Shown here: piece by piece, positions 29,984-39,604 of the stretch
How the letters are laid out: each line of letters opens with the position of its first letter
Position numbering within the stretch: position 1 is the first letter of the stretch
Assembly: GCF_000745265.1 (NCBI RefSeq)
Contig: NZ_JQNN01000001.1
Location: forward strand, 3,286,001-3,350,000
DNA length: 64,000 nucleotides
Origin: Massilia sp. 9096
Lineage (GTDB): Bacteria; Pseudomonadota; Gammaproteobacteria; Burkholderiales; Burkholderiaceae_D
Direction of reading: 5' to 3'
Program-made: the position numbers and the translations under genes
The notes under the pieces: model-generated
What the model was told of the DNA's origin: nothing
Seen by the model: the letters and a program-made list of their open reading frames with translations, nothing else
Databases searched by the model: none

Positions 29984-31849
29984 TCAGCGATCCAGGTGCG
30001 AAATCAGCGCGCGCCGTGCATCCGGCTCGCAGCCCTGGTCCGGCTCGGGGCGCGTGTGGTGCACGTCGACCGACACGCCGACCGCCATGATGTCGATCAG
30101 CAGCAGCTGCAGGATGCGCGAGATCATCGACAGGAAGGCCGTGTTGTCCTCGGCATGGTCGATCGCCAGCAGCACGCTGGCGCGGCTGGCCAAGGGCGAG
30201 TCGCTGTGGGTGATGGCGATGACGTCGGCGCCGGCTGCGCGCGCCGCATCCACTGCATCCAGCAGGTCCGGCAGGCGGCCCGAGTTCGAGATCGCGATCA
30301 CCAGGTCGCCCGGCCCCAGCAGGTCGGCCGCCAGCGCGAACAGGTGCGAATCGCCGTACAGCGCGGTCGGAATGCGGAAGCGCACGAACTTGTGCTGGCC
30401 ATCCAGCGCCACCACGCGCGCATTGCCCATCGCGTAGAACTCGATGCGGCGTGCACGGCTCACCAGTTCGATCGCGCGGTCGACCGCACGCACGTCGAGC
30501 CCGTCGCGAAATTGCAGGATCGCCGAGACGGTGTTGTCGATGACTTTCGCCGACAGGTCGTGCGTGCTGTCGTTGGTGCGCACCTGGCTGTGGCGCACCG
30601 GGATCGAGCCGGTCAGGCTGCTGGCAAACTTCAGTTTGAAGTCGGCCAGGCCGGCAAAGCCGAGCGAGCGGCAGAAGCGGATCACGGTCGGCTGGCTGAC
30701 GTCGGCCAGCTTGGCGATCTCGGCGATCGGCTCGTTCAGCACCAGGCGCGGCTGCTCCAGCACCAGCGTGGCGACGCGCTGCTCGGCCGGCGTGAACGAG
30801 GGCTGCAAATGGCGGATGCGGTCCATCAGCGTGTTGTCGCCGCTGCGGCCGCGCAGGTGCTCGGACAGGATCGTCGCCACGCCGTCGAACGCCACGTGCG
30901 CGGTGTTGATGACGTAGGTCGGGATGTCGGCCAGATAGCCGGTAAAACGGCCCTTGGCCTCGAAGCGCGCGCGGAATGGCGAGGTCTTGAACCACTCTTT
31001 CAGACGCGGCACGATGCCGCCGCCGATGAAGATGCCGCCGAACGCGCCCAGCGTGACCGCCAGGTTGGCGGCGGCGCCGCCCAGCATGCCGCAGAAGCAT
31101 TCCAGCGTTTCCAGGCACAGAGCGTCGTTCTCTTCCAGTGCGCAGTCGATGATCTCGGGCGAGGTCCGTGGCGATGCATCGACGCCATTCCTCACCGCCA
31201 GCGCGCGATAGATCAGCTCCATGCCGGGGCCGGAGATCAGGCGCTCGTTCGACACGTGGGTCCATTCGCGCCAGGCCGCCTGCAGGATCGCGAACTCGCG
31301 CTCGTCGCTTGGCGCGAAGTTCATGTGGCCGCCCTCGGAGCCGAGCGTGACGAAGCCATCCAGCGTCGGGATCACGCCCGACACGCCCAGGCCGGTGCCC
31401 GGACCGAGCACGCCGATCACCGCCTGCGGCGCTGGCTTGCCGCCGCCCACCTGCATCAGGTCGGCCGGTTTCAGGTTCGGGATCGCCATCGCCAGCGCGG
31501 TGAAGTCGTTGACGATCAGGAGCGTCGTGAAGCCGAGCTCGCGCCGTACGGCGTCGGTCGAAAAGGTCCACGGCCGGTTGGTCATGCGAACGTAATCGCC
31601 GTCGACCGGATTGGCCAGCGCCAGCGCGCCGTGGTGCAGGCGCGGGTTGCCCTGCTCGGCCAGGTAAAAGCGCAGCAGCGGCACGATGCCTTCGAAGTCG
31701 TCGCAGCGCAGCACGCGCACGCCCGCATAGGCGCCGGGCGCCGTCTGCAGCGCGAAGCGCGCGTGGGTGGCGCCGATGTCGGCCAGCAGGCGCGGACCGT
31801 CGGCGAAGACGGTGGCGGCGCGCGTCGGATCTCCGGGCTGCTCGATCAT
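29984..31849 (-). CDS. glk: Glucokinase fused to HexR/RpiR-type regulator (copy 1)
   Basis: A 621-residue two-function protein. Residues ~1-325 are a bacterial glucokinase: LLADIGATHARFAL (phosphate site), IVNDFTALAM, VLGPGTGLGVSGVI, SEGGHMNFAP and GGIFIGGGI. Residues ~345-420 are an RpiR winged helix with recognition region VSQPTVIRFCRSLGFAGLADF, very like HexR. Residues ~455-600 are a SIS sugar-phosphate domain (MGNARVVALDGQ, ISNSGRLPDLLD). This layout is known in Burkholderiales. It phosphorylates glucose and may sense a sugar phosphate while bound to DNA. The start overlaps the alpha-glucosidase stop (ATGA), so the two are one operon. The frame runs further upstream, but only inside the neighbour. 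Confidence 0.93.
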   Translation of the reverse strand: MIEQPGDPTRAATVFADGPRLLADIGATHARFALQTAPGAYAGVRVLRCDDFEGIVPLLRFYLAEQGNPRLHHGALALANPVDGDYVRMTNRPWTFSTDAVRRELGFTTLLIVNDFTALAMAIPNLKPADLMQVGGGKPAPQAVIGVLGPGTGLGVSGVIPTLDGFVTLGSEGGHMNFAPSDEREFAILQAAWREWTHVSNERLISGPGMELIYRALAVRNGVDASPRTSPEIIDCALEENDALCLETLECFCGMLGGAAANLAVTLGAFGGIFIGGGIVPRLKEWFKTSPFRARFEAKGRFTGYLADIPTYVINTAHVAFDGVATILSEHLRGRSGDNTLMDRIRHLQPSFTPAEQRVATLVLEQPRLVLNEPIAEIAKLADVSQPTVIRFCRSLGFAGLADFKLKFASSLTGSIPVRHSQVRTNDSTHDLSAKVIDNTVSAILQFRDGLDVRAVDRAIELVSRARRIEFYAMGNARVVALDGQHKFVRFRIPTALYGDSHLFALAADLLGPGDLVIAISNSGRLPDLLDAVDAARAAGADVIAITHSDSPLASRASVLLAIDHAEDNTAFLSMISRILQLLLIDIMAVGVSVDVHHTRPEPDQGCEPDARRALISHLDR

Positions 31850-33504
31850 GGCTGACCGAACCAGCCGCCGTAGGCCGGCAGCGTGACCTTGCCGTCGACG
31901 ACCTCGCCCTGCAGGCCGTGGCCGCTCAACGCCTGGGCGCCCTTCGCTTCCGGCCAGTCGAACGCGATCGGCTGGTCGGTGACGTTGAACACGGCCAGCA
32001 CCGGCGCGTGGCCTGCCAGGTCGCGGCGCAGCGCCAGCGCCTGCTCGGGCGCGTCGAAGAAGACGATGTCGCCGCGCGTCAGTTGCGGCAGCGTGCGGCG
32101 CCAACCGATGATGGTGCGCGCGAAATTCAGGGCCGATGCGGGGTCCTGGTCTTGCAGGCTCTCGGCCAGCGCCAGGTGTTCCTTGGGCACCGGCAGCCAC
32201 GGTTTGCCGGCCGTGAAGCCGGCGTTGGGGGCGTCAGTCGTCCATGGCATCGGCGTGCGGCAGCCGTCGCGGCCCTTGAACTCGGGCCAGAAGGTGATGC
32301 CATACGGGTCCTGCAGCAGTTCGTAGGGGACGTCGGCTTCCGGCAGCGCCAGCTCGTCGCCCTGGTACAGGCACGGCGTGCCCTTGAGCGACAGCTGCAG
32401 CGCCAGCACCAGCTTGGTCAGCGCCGTGTTCACGCTGCCGTCCGCGTTCTGGCCGCCCCAGCGCGTGGTCACGCGGATCGCGTCGTGGTTGCCCACCGAC
32501 CAGGAAGCCCAGCCATCCTTCACGCGCGCGTTGAATTCTTCGACCTGGGTGCGGATGTGGGCGCTGGAGAACTGCGGCGTCAGCAGGTTGAAGCTGTAGG
32601 CCATGTGCAGCTTGTCCCCGCCCGAGGTGTATTCGGCCATCTGCTCGAGCGCGTCGTCCGAGCTGACTTCGCCGATCGAGACCGCGCCGTATTCGTTCAG
32701 CAGCGCGCGCACGCGCTGCAGGAAGGCGATATTCTCCGGCTGGGTCTTGTCATGGATGTGCGCCTGCATGCCGTACGGGTTGACGTCGGTGACGGTCGAG
32801 GTGTCGCGCACCAGCGCCGGCGGGTTGCTGCGCAGCTGGCGATCGTGGAAGTGGAACACGCACGCGTCCATGCGCACGCCGTCGACGCCGCGCTCGAGCC
32901 AGAAACGCAGCGAATCGAGGTGGGCCTGCTGCACCTCCGGGTTGTGGAAGTTCAGCTGCGGCTGGCTGACCAGGAAGTTGTGCATGTAGTACTGCTTGCG
33001 GCGCGTGTCCCAGTGCCAGGCCGGGCCGCCAAACACCGACAGCCAGTTGTTGGGCGGATTGCCGTCCGGGAGCGGGTCGGACCAGACATACCAGTCGGAT
33101 CTGGGATTGTCGCGGTTCGAACGGCTTTCGACGAACCAGGGGTGGGCGTCGGCGGTGTGCGACATCACCTGGTCGATCATGATCTTCAACTTCAGGCTGT
33201 GCGCCTTGGCGATCAGCGCGTCGAAGTCGGCCAGCGTGCCGAACAGCGGGTCGACGTCGCAGTAGTCCGAGATGTCGTAGCCGAAGTCCTTTTGCGGCGA
33301 CTTGAAGAACGGCGACAGCCAGACGATGTCCACGCCCAGGCTGGCGATGTAATCGAGCTTGGCGGTGATGCCCGGCAGGTCGCCGACGCCGTCGCCGTTG
33401 GTGTCGAGGTAGCTGCGCGGGTAGACCTGGTAGATGATGGCGTCATGCCACCAGGGGGCTGGGTGGGTCGTCTCGCTGGCGTTCTTGTCCGATACTGAAG
33501 TCAT
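31846..33504 (-). CDS. Alpha-glucosidase, GH13 (subfamily 23-like)
   Basis: A 552-residue cytoplasmic enzyme (no signal peptide) that splits maltose and malto-oligosaccharides to glucose. The GH13 regions are DQVMSHT (with Ser in the usual Asn place, as in GH13_23), GVRMDACV with nucleophile D213, SIGEVSS with acid/base E279, and SVGNHDA with D341. The N-terminal PWWHDAIIYQVYPRSY is typical of oligo-1,6-/alpha-glucosidases. First gene of an operon with glucokinase copy 1, so the glucose released is phosphorylated by the neighbouring product. Oligo-1,6-glucosidase activity is the main alternative. Confidence 0.9.
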   Translation of the reverse strand: MTSVSDKNASETTHPAPWWHDAIIYQVYPRSYLDTNGDGVGDLPGITAKLDYIASLGVDIVWLSPFFKSPQKDFGYDISDYCDVDPLFGTLADFDALIAKAHSLKLKIMIDQVMSHTADAHPWFVESRSNRDNPRSDWYVWSDPLPDGNPPNNWLSVFGGPAWHWDTRRKQYYMHNFLVSQPQLNFHNPEVQQAHLDSLRFWLERGVDGVRMDACVFHFHDRQLRSNPPALVRDTSTVTDVNPYGMQAHIHDKTQPENIAFLQRVRALLNEYGAVSIGEVSSDDALEQMAEYTSGGDKLHMAYSFNLLTPQFSSAHIRTQVEEFNARVKDGWASWSVGNHDAIRVTTRWGGQNADGSVNTALTKLVLALQLSLKGTPCLYQGDELALPEADVPYELLQDPYGITFWPEFKGRDGCRTPMPWTTDAPNAGFTAGKPWLPVPKEHLALAESLQDQDPASALNFARTIIGWRRTLPQLTRGDIVFFDAPEQALALRRDLAGHAPVLAVFNVTDQPIAFDWPEAKGAQALSGHGLQGEVVDGKVTLPAYGGWFGQP

Positions 33505-33532
33505 GATAAGTCCGGTTTAATAATTTTTACGC

Positions 33533-33561
33533 AATATACAGGATGGACGCCGTAGTGACAA
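33533..33561 (-). promoter_or_regulatory. Promoter of the alpha-glucosidase-glk operon
   Basis: TTGTCA (33561-33556), 17 bases, TATATT (33538-33533) on the minus strand, with a leader of about 20 bases. A half-site GTAGT (33552-33556) touches the -35 box. Confidence 0.7.
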
Positions 33562-33644
33562 TGCTGCAGCGCGCCATCGAGCCAGTAAATATCTTTAAGA
33601 ATCATGAACTTATAACAGGAGTTACCAAACAATCGCCAGCACGG

Positions 33645-33660
33645 CAGTAGTCAAACTACA
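33645..33660. promoter_or_regulatory. HexR-like palindrome between alpha-glucosidase and pullulanase
   Basis: GTAGT (33647-33651), CAA, ACTAC (33655-33659): perfect 5-bp arms, extended to ACTACA on the right. It lies 60 bases before pulA and 140 bases before the divergent alpha-glucosidase gene, so it could act on both. It is one of the set also found at 52063, 60412 and 60668. Confidence 0.65.
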
Positions 33661-33720
33661 CAATCGCTGCTAGGCTGTCGTGCTGACCGAACCAGACTCG
33701 ACCCAGACTCGACCGATACC

Positions 33721-36468
33721 ATGACCCAAGCCTTCGCCACCGCCAGCCTGTTTGCTTTCCTTGCCGGCGCCGCCGGCCTCGCCCAGGCCGCGATCCGGCC
33801 CGACAGCTGCGACAGCCCGAACTTCCAGATCGTCCAGTCGCCGGCCGCAGCCACCTTCGACGCGCGCGCCGTCTGGCTCGACAAGCGCCTGGTGCGCTGG
33901 CCTGGCGCGGCGACGGAGGGTGTCTTCAAACTGTACCATTCGCTTCGCGGTTCGATCGTCGCCCCGGTGGGCGGCAAGGTGGCCGGCGCGGTCGGCTCGA
34001 TCGTGCTGGCGCCGAGCACCGCGCCGGCGCCGCCCGGCGTGGCGGCGCGCTTCAAGTACCTGGCCGACGGCCCGCTGCTGCAGGTGAGCGAGAACGACGT
34101 CACCAACCTGCCCGACCTGCACAGCCAGCAGCTGGTGCTGGTGCGTGAAGATGCGGACGGCACGGTGCGCGACGCCACCCGCATCCAGGCGGCCGGCGCG
34201 CTCGACGATTTGTACGCCGCTGCAGCAGGCTTGAACACGCTCGGCGTCGACGTCGCCGGCGGCAGCACCCGCTTCACGGTCTGGGCGCCGACCGCGCGCC
34301 AGGCCGCCGTCTGCGTCTACGACAAGGCTACCAGCCGCGCGCGCGCCGCCTACCAGATGGACTTCGACCGCCGCACCGGCGCCTGGAGCGCGGCCGTGCC
34401 GGGCGATTTGACCGGCAAATATTATCGCTACGCGGTCGACGTGCCGGTCGACGGCGTGGGCATCGTGCGCGACCTGGTCACCGATCCGTATTCGGTCAGC
34501 CTGTCGACCGACTCGAAGCGCAGCTACATCACGCGCCTGGACGCGCCGCGCCTCAAGCCGGAGGGCTGGGACGCCACCGCGGCGCCGTCGACGGTCAGGG
34601 CGAGCACCGACATGGTGGTCTACGAAACGCACGTGCGCGACTTTTCGATCAACGACCCGAGCGTGCCGGAAGCGCACCGCGGCAAGTACCTGGCCTTTAC
34701 CGATCGGGCGACGAACGGCATGAAGCACCTGGCGGCGCTGGCCAGGGCCGGCGTCACCGATGTACACCTGCTGCCGGTCTACGACTTCGGCAGCGTGCCG
34801 GAAGCCGGCTGCGTCACGCCGCGCCCAAGCGGCGCGCCCGACAGCGAAGCCCAGCAGGCGCTGGTAATGAAGACCGCGGGCAGCGACTGCTTCAACTGGG
34901 GCTACGACCCGGTCCACTACAACGCGCCGGAAGGCAGCTACGCCACCGATCCGCAGGATGGCGCCAAACGCATCGTCGAGTTCCGTGAAATGGTCGAGAG
35001 CCTGCACCGGACCGGCCTGCGGGTCGGCATGGACGTGGTGTTCAACCATACCTTCAGCGCCGGGCAATCGGAAAAATCGGTGCTGGACCGCGTCGTGCCC
35101 GGCTACTACCACCGCCTGAACGACAAGGGCGGGGTCGAGCAATCGACCTGCTGCGACAACACCGCCACCGAGAACCTCATGATGGGCAAACTCCTGGTCG
35201 ACTCCGTCACGCAGTGGGCGGTGCAGTACAAGATCGACTCGTTCCGCTTCGACCTGATGGGCCACCAGCCGCGCGCGCTGATGGAGCAGCTGCAGCGCCA
35301 GGTGAACACGGCCAGCGGCCGGCGCATCGAGCTGCTCGGCGAAGGCTGGAACTTCGGCGAGGTCGCGGACAACCGCCGCTTCGTGCAGGCCTCGCAGCTG
35401 TCGCTCAACGGCAGCGGCATCGGCACCTTCAACGACCGCACCCGCGACGCGGTGCGCGGCGGCGGCGCCGGCGATGCGGGCGAAGCCATGTTCGCGCGCC
35501 AGGGCTGGATCAACGGCCTGGCGTACGACCCCAACGCGCACGCTCAGGCACACATGCAGGCGGGCGCGCAGGCGCGGTCCGAACTGCTGCGCAGCGCCGA
35601 CCTGGTGCGCGCCGGCCTGGCAGGCTCGATCCGTTCGTACAAGCTGCAGACTGCCGACGATCGCGTGCAAAACCTGGAAGCGATCGACTACGGCGGCCAG
35701 CCGGCCGGCTACGTGCTCGAACCGGGCGAAGTGGTCAACTACGTCGAGAACCACGACAACCAGACCCTGTTCGACATCGACGTGTTCAAGCTGCCGGTTG
35801 GCACTTCGAGCCAGGAACGCGCGCGCGTGCAGGTGCTGGGCCTGGCGGTCGACGCCTTCGCGCAAGGCGTGGCCTACTTCCACGCCGGCGTCGACATCCT
35901 GCGTTCCAAGTCGCTGGACCGCAACAGCTTCAATTCGGGCGACTGGTTCAACCGCGTCGACTGGAGCTACCAGACCAACGACTTCGGCAGCGGCCTGCCG
36001 CCGCAAGCGGACAACGGCAAGGACTGGGCCGCGATGAAGCCGCTGCTGGCCAATGCCGCCATCAAGCCGACGCCCGCCGACATCGCGTTCGCGCGCGACG
36101 CCTTCCGCGACCTGCTCGCGGTGCGCACCAGCTCGACGCTGTTCCGCCTTTCCAGCGCCGCCGAGATCAAGGGGCGCCTGCGCTTCTTCAACACCGGCGG
36201 CGCCCAGGAGCCGACCGTGGTCGCGGCGCACCTGGATGGCAACGGCTACCCCGGCGCCAACTTCAAGGGCATCCATTACTTCATCAACGTCGACAAGGTG
36301 GGACACACGGTGACGGATGCGCAGGCCGCCGGCAAGGCGCTGCACCTGCACCCGGTGTTCCTGGCGCCTGGCGTGGCCGACAAGCGTGCCACCCAGGCCG
36401 CTTTCGATGCGGCCAGCGGCGCGTTCAGCATTCCGCCGCGGACAGCGGTGGTGTTCGTGGAAGACTGA
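33721..36468 (+). CDS. pulA: Secreted pullulanase-type alpha-1,6-glucosidase
   Basis: A 915-residue debranching enzyme that cleaves alpha-1,6 links of pullulan, amylopectin and limit dextrins. The signal peptide ends AGLAQAA. An N-terminal beta domain (to ~170) precedes the CBM48-like E-set (TRFTVWAPTARQAAVCVY, ~184-245). The GH13 barrel follows with CFNWGYDPVHYN, DVVFNHT, SFRFDLMG (D511), LLGEGWNFGEV (E541) and VENHDNQ. A C-terminal beta domain ends VVFVED. It converges on the next gene with a one-base gap, so no terminator fits between them. Confidence 0.93.
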   Translation: MTQAFATASLFAFLAGAAGLAQAAIRPDSCDSPNFQIVQSPAAATFDARAVWLDKRLVRWPGAATEGVFKLYHSLRGSIVAPVGGKVAGAVGSIVLAPSTAPAPPGVAARFKYLADGPLLQVSENDVTNLPDLHSQQLVLVREDADGTVRDATRIQAAGALDDLYAAAAGLNTLGVDVAGGSTRFTVWAPTARQAAVCVYDKATSRARAAYQMDFDRRTGAWSAAVPGDLTGKYYRYAVDVPVDGVGIVRDLVTDPYSVSLSTDSKRSYITRLDAPRLKPEGWDATAAPSTVRASTDMVVYETHVRDFSINDPSVPEAHRGKYLAFTDRATNGMKHLAALARAGVTDVHLLPVYDFGSVPEAGCVTPRPSGAPDSEAQQALVMKTAGSDCFNWGYDPVHYNAPEGSYATDPQDGAKRIVEFREMVESLHRTGLRVGMDVVFNHTFSAGQSEKSVLDRVVPGYYHRLNDKGGVEQSTCCDNTATENLMMGKLLVDSVTQWAVQYKIDSFRFDLMGHQPRALMEQLQRQVNTASGRRIELLGEGWNFGEVADNRRFVQASQLSLNGSGIGTFNDRTRDAVRGGGAGDAGEAMFARQGWINGLAYDPNAHAQAHMQAGAQARSELLRSADLVRAGLAGSIRSYKLQTADDRVQNLEAIDYGGQPAGYVLEPGEVVNYVENHDNQTLFDIDVFKLPVGTSSQERARVQVLGLAVDAFAQGVAYFHAGVDILRSKSLDRNSFNSGDWFNRVDWSYQTNDFGSGLPPQADNGKDWAAMKPLLANAAIKPTPADIAFARDAFRDLLAVRTSSTLFRLSSAAEIKGRLRFFNTGGAQEPTVVAAHLDGNGYPGANFKGIHYFINVDKVGHTVTDAQAAGKALHLHPVFLAPGVADKRATQAAFDAASGAFSIPPRTAVVFVED

Positions 36469-36469
36469 T

Positions 36470-38287
36470 TCACGCCTTTCTGGTGAATCCATCCTCGCTC
36501 CAGTCCTCGCTGCCCACCCCGTGCCGCACGGTGAACAAGCCATCGGGATCGTAGCGCCGCTTGATGCCCAGCAGCCTGGGGTAGTTGGAACCCCAGTAGG
36601 TCTGCTGCCAGTTCGCCTCGAAATAATCGCTCTCCGAGACATAGGCGCCGGCCCCGGGCGCGGCCTGGCGCAGGCTGTCCATGGCGCCGCGGATCGCCTT
36701 GCCGCGCGCGCGCGCCTCTTCTTCGTCCACATCGCGCCCTGGCATGCCCGGGTAGGCCGCCTTGCCGCCACCGGCGATGATCGCCAGGCAGAAGGCGTCG
36801 ATCACGCCCGGATGGGTCGCGGTCTCGCGCGCCGCCGCCAGCGCGGCGTCGGGCGCGCCGGCCAGGCCCTTGTTGAAGTGCAGCTCGACGTCCCACTGCT
36901 GGCAGGCGTCGAACAGGCGCTCGGTCAGGCGCGCGCGGCCGGCGTCCGTCAGCAGGCTTGCCGGCAGCCAGGTCGATTGGTAGCCGTGCCAGTAGATGCC
37001 GGCTTGCTCGCGGTCGCCGGCCCACACCGCGTGGTCGTTCGAGGTGCCGGGACGGTCGTCGCGCACCATCCAGCCCGGCGCATGCTTGGCGTAAAAGTCG
37101 GCGTTCCAGAACTGGCGTGCCGGCACCGCGACGAAGTTCGGTTCTTTCAGCGTGTAGTTCGGATCGGCGCGCACCCAGTCGAGGAACGGCGCCCACACTG
37201 CACGTGCCTGCGCCCCATCCAGGCCCTGGAACACCATCGAGATACGCAGGCGTTTGCCGTCGCGCAGCGACACCTGCTCGCCCCAGTGCGGGTTGAACAG
37301 ATGGTCGAGGTAAAACGCCAGGAAGCGGTCGATCAGCGTGCGCAGGGCTTCGTTCGAATGGGCGGTGATCTCGCCGAAGGCCGCGCCGAAGAATTCGGGC
37401 AACGCGTGGGTGCGCAGCGTCACGCGCGTGACCACGCCGAAGGTGCCGCCCCCACCGCCCTTCAAGGCCCAGAACAGGTCCGGATTGACGTGGCGGTTGG
37501 CGATGCGCACCTGGCCGTCCGCGGTCACGACCTCGGCTTCGATCAGGCTGGCGGCGGCCGTGCCGTAACGCTTCGAAAAATTGCTGAAGCCGCCGCCCTG
37601 CACCAGCCCCGGCACGCCGACCGTGGTGCAGCCGCCGCCCTGGACGTAACGCCCGCCGCGCGTGGTGACTTCGGCATAGGCGTCGCTCCACATCGCGCCG
37701 GCACCGATGCTCACCGCCGGCTGCGCTTCGCTCGCCGCCCCGCCCTGCGCCACGAAGGCTTCAATCATCTCGACCCGGTTCATCGCGCGCGTCCAGACCA
37801 GCAGCGAATCGGGCGCGTTCGAGCCGCCCTTGTAGCTGTGCCCCCCGCCCTTGACCACCAGGCGCAGCTTGTGGAGACGTGCAAAATTCACGGCGGCGGC
37901 GACGTCGCTCGCGCTGTGCGCGGCCACCGCGTAGGCGCTCGGTCGCGACACCCAGGCGTCCTGCCAGCCGCTGGACTGGGTCAGCGCGGGGGTGTCGCCG
38001 ATGAAGTACGGGTTGTCGATATTGCGCAGCAGCGCGCGGCAGGCGGCGGAATCGGGCGCGCCGCAGCCGGCGAAGGGCGACTCCAGCTTCATCAGGCGGC
38101 CACCGGTCGCGCGCTGCAAGCCATCCCACTCGGCGGCGGACGGCCAGCCGGCCGCGCCCGGGCGCACGCGTGCGCGCACGAGCGGTCCGGCGTTCGCCGC
38201 CGGGTTCGCGGCGCGCGCCAGTCCGGGCACGCCGGCCGCCAGCAGCGTGGCGGGTAGAACAGCCTTGAGCAGGTCGCGTCGCTTCAT
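36470..38287 (-). CDS. Tat-exported FAD-linked oxidase (berberine-bridge-enzyme family)
   Basis: A 605-residue flavoprotein. It has an N-terminal twin-arginine signal (MKRRDLLKAVLP), a PCMH FAD domain with VVKGGGHSYKGG (His for 8-alpha FAD linkage) and GGGCTTVGVPGLVQGGG, where the Cys suggests a second covalent FAD bond, and a C-terminal BBE tail (YWGSNYPRLLGIKRRYDPDGLF). Many relatives oxidise sugars or oligosaccharides to lactones, which would suit the glucan neighbourhood, but the substrate is unproved. ATG 38287 has AAGGAA upstream and gives the Tat signal; the frame runs 71 codons further without support. Confidence 0.88.
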   Translation of the reverse strand: MKRRDLLKAVLPATLLAAGVPGLARAANPAANAGPLVRARVRPGAAGWPSAAEWDGLQRATGGRLMKLESPFAGCGAPDSAACRALLRNIDNPYFIGDTPALTQSSGWQDAWVSRPSAYAVAAHSASDVAAAVNFARLHKLRLVVKGGGHSYKGGSNAPDSLLVWTRAMNRVEMIEAFVAQGGAASEAQPAVSIGAGAMWSDAYAEVTTRGGRYVQGGGCTTVGVPGLVQGGGFSNFSKRYGTAAASLIEAEVVTADGQVRIANRHVNPDLFWALKGGGGGTFGVVTRVTLRTHALPEFFGAAFGEITAHSNEALRTLIDRFLAFYLDHLFNPHWGEQVSLRDGKRLRISMVFQGLDGAQARAVWAPFLDWVRADPNYTLKEPNFVAVPARQFWNADFYAKHAPGWMVRDDRPGTSNDHAVWAGDREQAGIYWHGYQSTWLPASLLTDAGRARLTERLFDACQQWDVELHFNKGLAGAPDAALAAARETATHPGVIDAFCLAIIAGGGKAAYPGMPGRDVDEEEARARGKAIRGAMDSLRQAAPGAGAYVSESDYFEANWQQTYWGSNYPRLLGIKRRYDPDGLFTVRHGVGSEDWSEDGFTRKA

Positions 38288-38518
38288 CCCGGTTCCTTCG
38301 TGTTGGTTTGTGTAGAGGCCAGCATCGCCGTTTACCGATTGCCGATCAAACAATTTGTGGCGAAGCGGGATCTGGTGGGGGCGAACCGGGGAAATCGCGG
38401 CGCGAACACGCCGACCCGGCAATGAACCACGGCTGCGCACGCGTGAGTCAAACGCGCGAACGATGCTCAAATAAAATGGTAATCTGCAACTTTGCCACAA
38501 AATTAAGCACCCATAGAC

Positions 38519-39544
38519 ATGCCTTCATCCGCGCTTCTCACGACTTTGCTGGCCCACCTGCGTGCGCTCGACGACCTCGAGCCCGGCCCCGCCCTGCGCG
38601 GCCTCGTAGAGGCCAGCCTCGACCGCATTCCCTTGCCGGGCCAGGGCGCGACGCTGGATCGCTGGCGGCTGCTGGCCGCGGTCGGCGCCCACGACCTGGC
38701 GCTGGCCAAGCTGTTCGAAGGCCATACCGACGCGCTGGCGATCCTGCACGAAGCCGGCGCCGGACCGGCGTCGCCGTATGCGCCGCCCGAAGGCGCGCTG
38801 TGGGGCACCTGGTGCGCCGAGCCGCCGGACGCGCGCCTGCGCCTGGACACGCACGCCGACGGCAGCTTCACGCTGCGCGGCCGCAAGTCCTGGTGTTCGG
38901 GCGCCGGCCACCTGACCCATGCGCTGGTCAGCTGCTGGAACGTGAACGGCGAGGCGATGCTGGCCGCGGTCGACCTGCGCCAGAACGGCATTGGCATCAC
39001 CGACGACGGCTGGGACGCGGTCGGCATGCGCGGCAGCGGCAGCGTCGACGTGTATTTCGAACGGGCGGCGGCGATCCCGATCGGCGGCCCCGACTTCTAC
39101 GTCAGCCGTCCGGGCTTCTGGCATGGCGGCGCCGGCGTGGCGGCCTGCTGGTTCGGCGCGGCCTCGCACCTGGCCGAGCAGCTGCGCGCGCGCATGGCCG
39201 ACAAGCCCGATCCGCATCGCCTGGCGCAGCTGGGCGAGGTCGCGGTCGCGCTGCAGGCCAGCGCGGCGCTGATGCGCGAGACCGCCGCGGCGATCGACGG
39301 CGCGCCCGAGGCCAACGCCATGCACCCTGCGCTGTCGCTGCGCCTGAGCGTCGAGGATGCGGCCACCAGGACGCTGGCCGCGGTCGGGCGCGCGCTCGGC
39401 GCCGGGCCCTTGTGCAAGGACGCCGCCATCGCACGCCTGGTCGCCGACCTGCCGGTATTCATGCGCGAAAGCCATGCCGAGCGCGACCAGGAGGCGCTGG
39501 GCCGCCTGCTGGCCGAGGACCGCCGGGCGCCATGGAAGCTGTGA
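38519..39544 (+). CDS. Acyl-CoA dehydrogenase family protein
   Basis: A 341-residue protein. It has the central beta-domain motifs of the family (WGTWCAEPPDARLRLD, FTLRGRKSWCSGAG, GWDAVGMRGSGSVDV) and a C-terminal helical bundle. It is shorter than the usual ~380 residues, mainly in the N-terminal helices. Substrate unknown. The 231-base divergent gap before it (38288-38518) holds a possible -10 TAAAAT at 38472 and no recognised operator. No Shine-Dalgarno is obvious. Confidence 0.78.
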   Translation: MPSSALLTTLLAHLRALDDLEPGPALRGLVEASLDRIPLPGQGATLDRWRLLAAVGAHDLALAKLFEGHTDALAILHEAGAGPASPYAPPEGALWGTWCAEPPDARLRLDTHADGSFTLRGRKSWCSGAGHLTHALVSCWNVNGEAMLAAVDLRQNGIGITDDGWDAVGMRGSGSVDVYFERAAAIPIGGPDFYVSRPGFWHGGAGVAACWFGAASHLAEQLRARMADKPDPHRLAQLGEVAVALQASAALMRETAAAIDGAPEANAMHPALSLRLSVEDAATRTLAAVGRALGAGPLCKDAAIARLVADLPVFMRESHAERDQEALGRLLAEDRRAPWKL

Positions 39545-39604
39545 GGCCGGTCACGCGCGCCTGAAGGTGATGCTGGAGAGCCGGTTCTAGCCGGCCCTTC
39601 GACG

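Noticed and set aside
31850..32200. An in-frame extension of glucokinase copy 1 into the alpha-glucosidase gene
   Set aside because: It is fully inside a conserved gene; the ATGA overlap start gives the family N-terminus.
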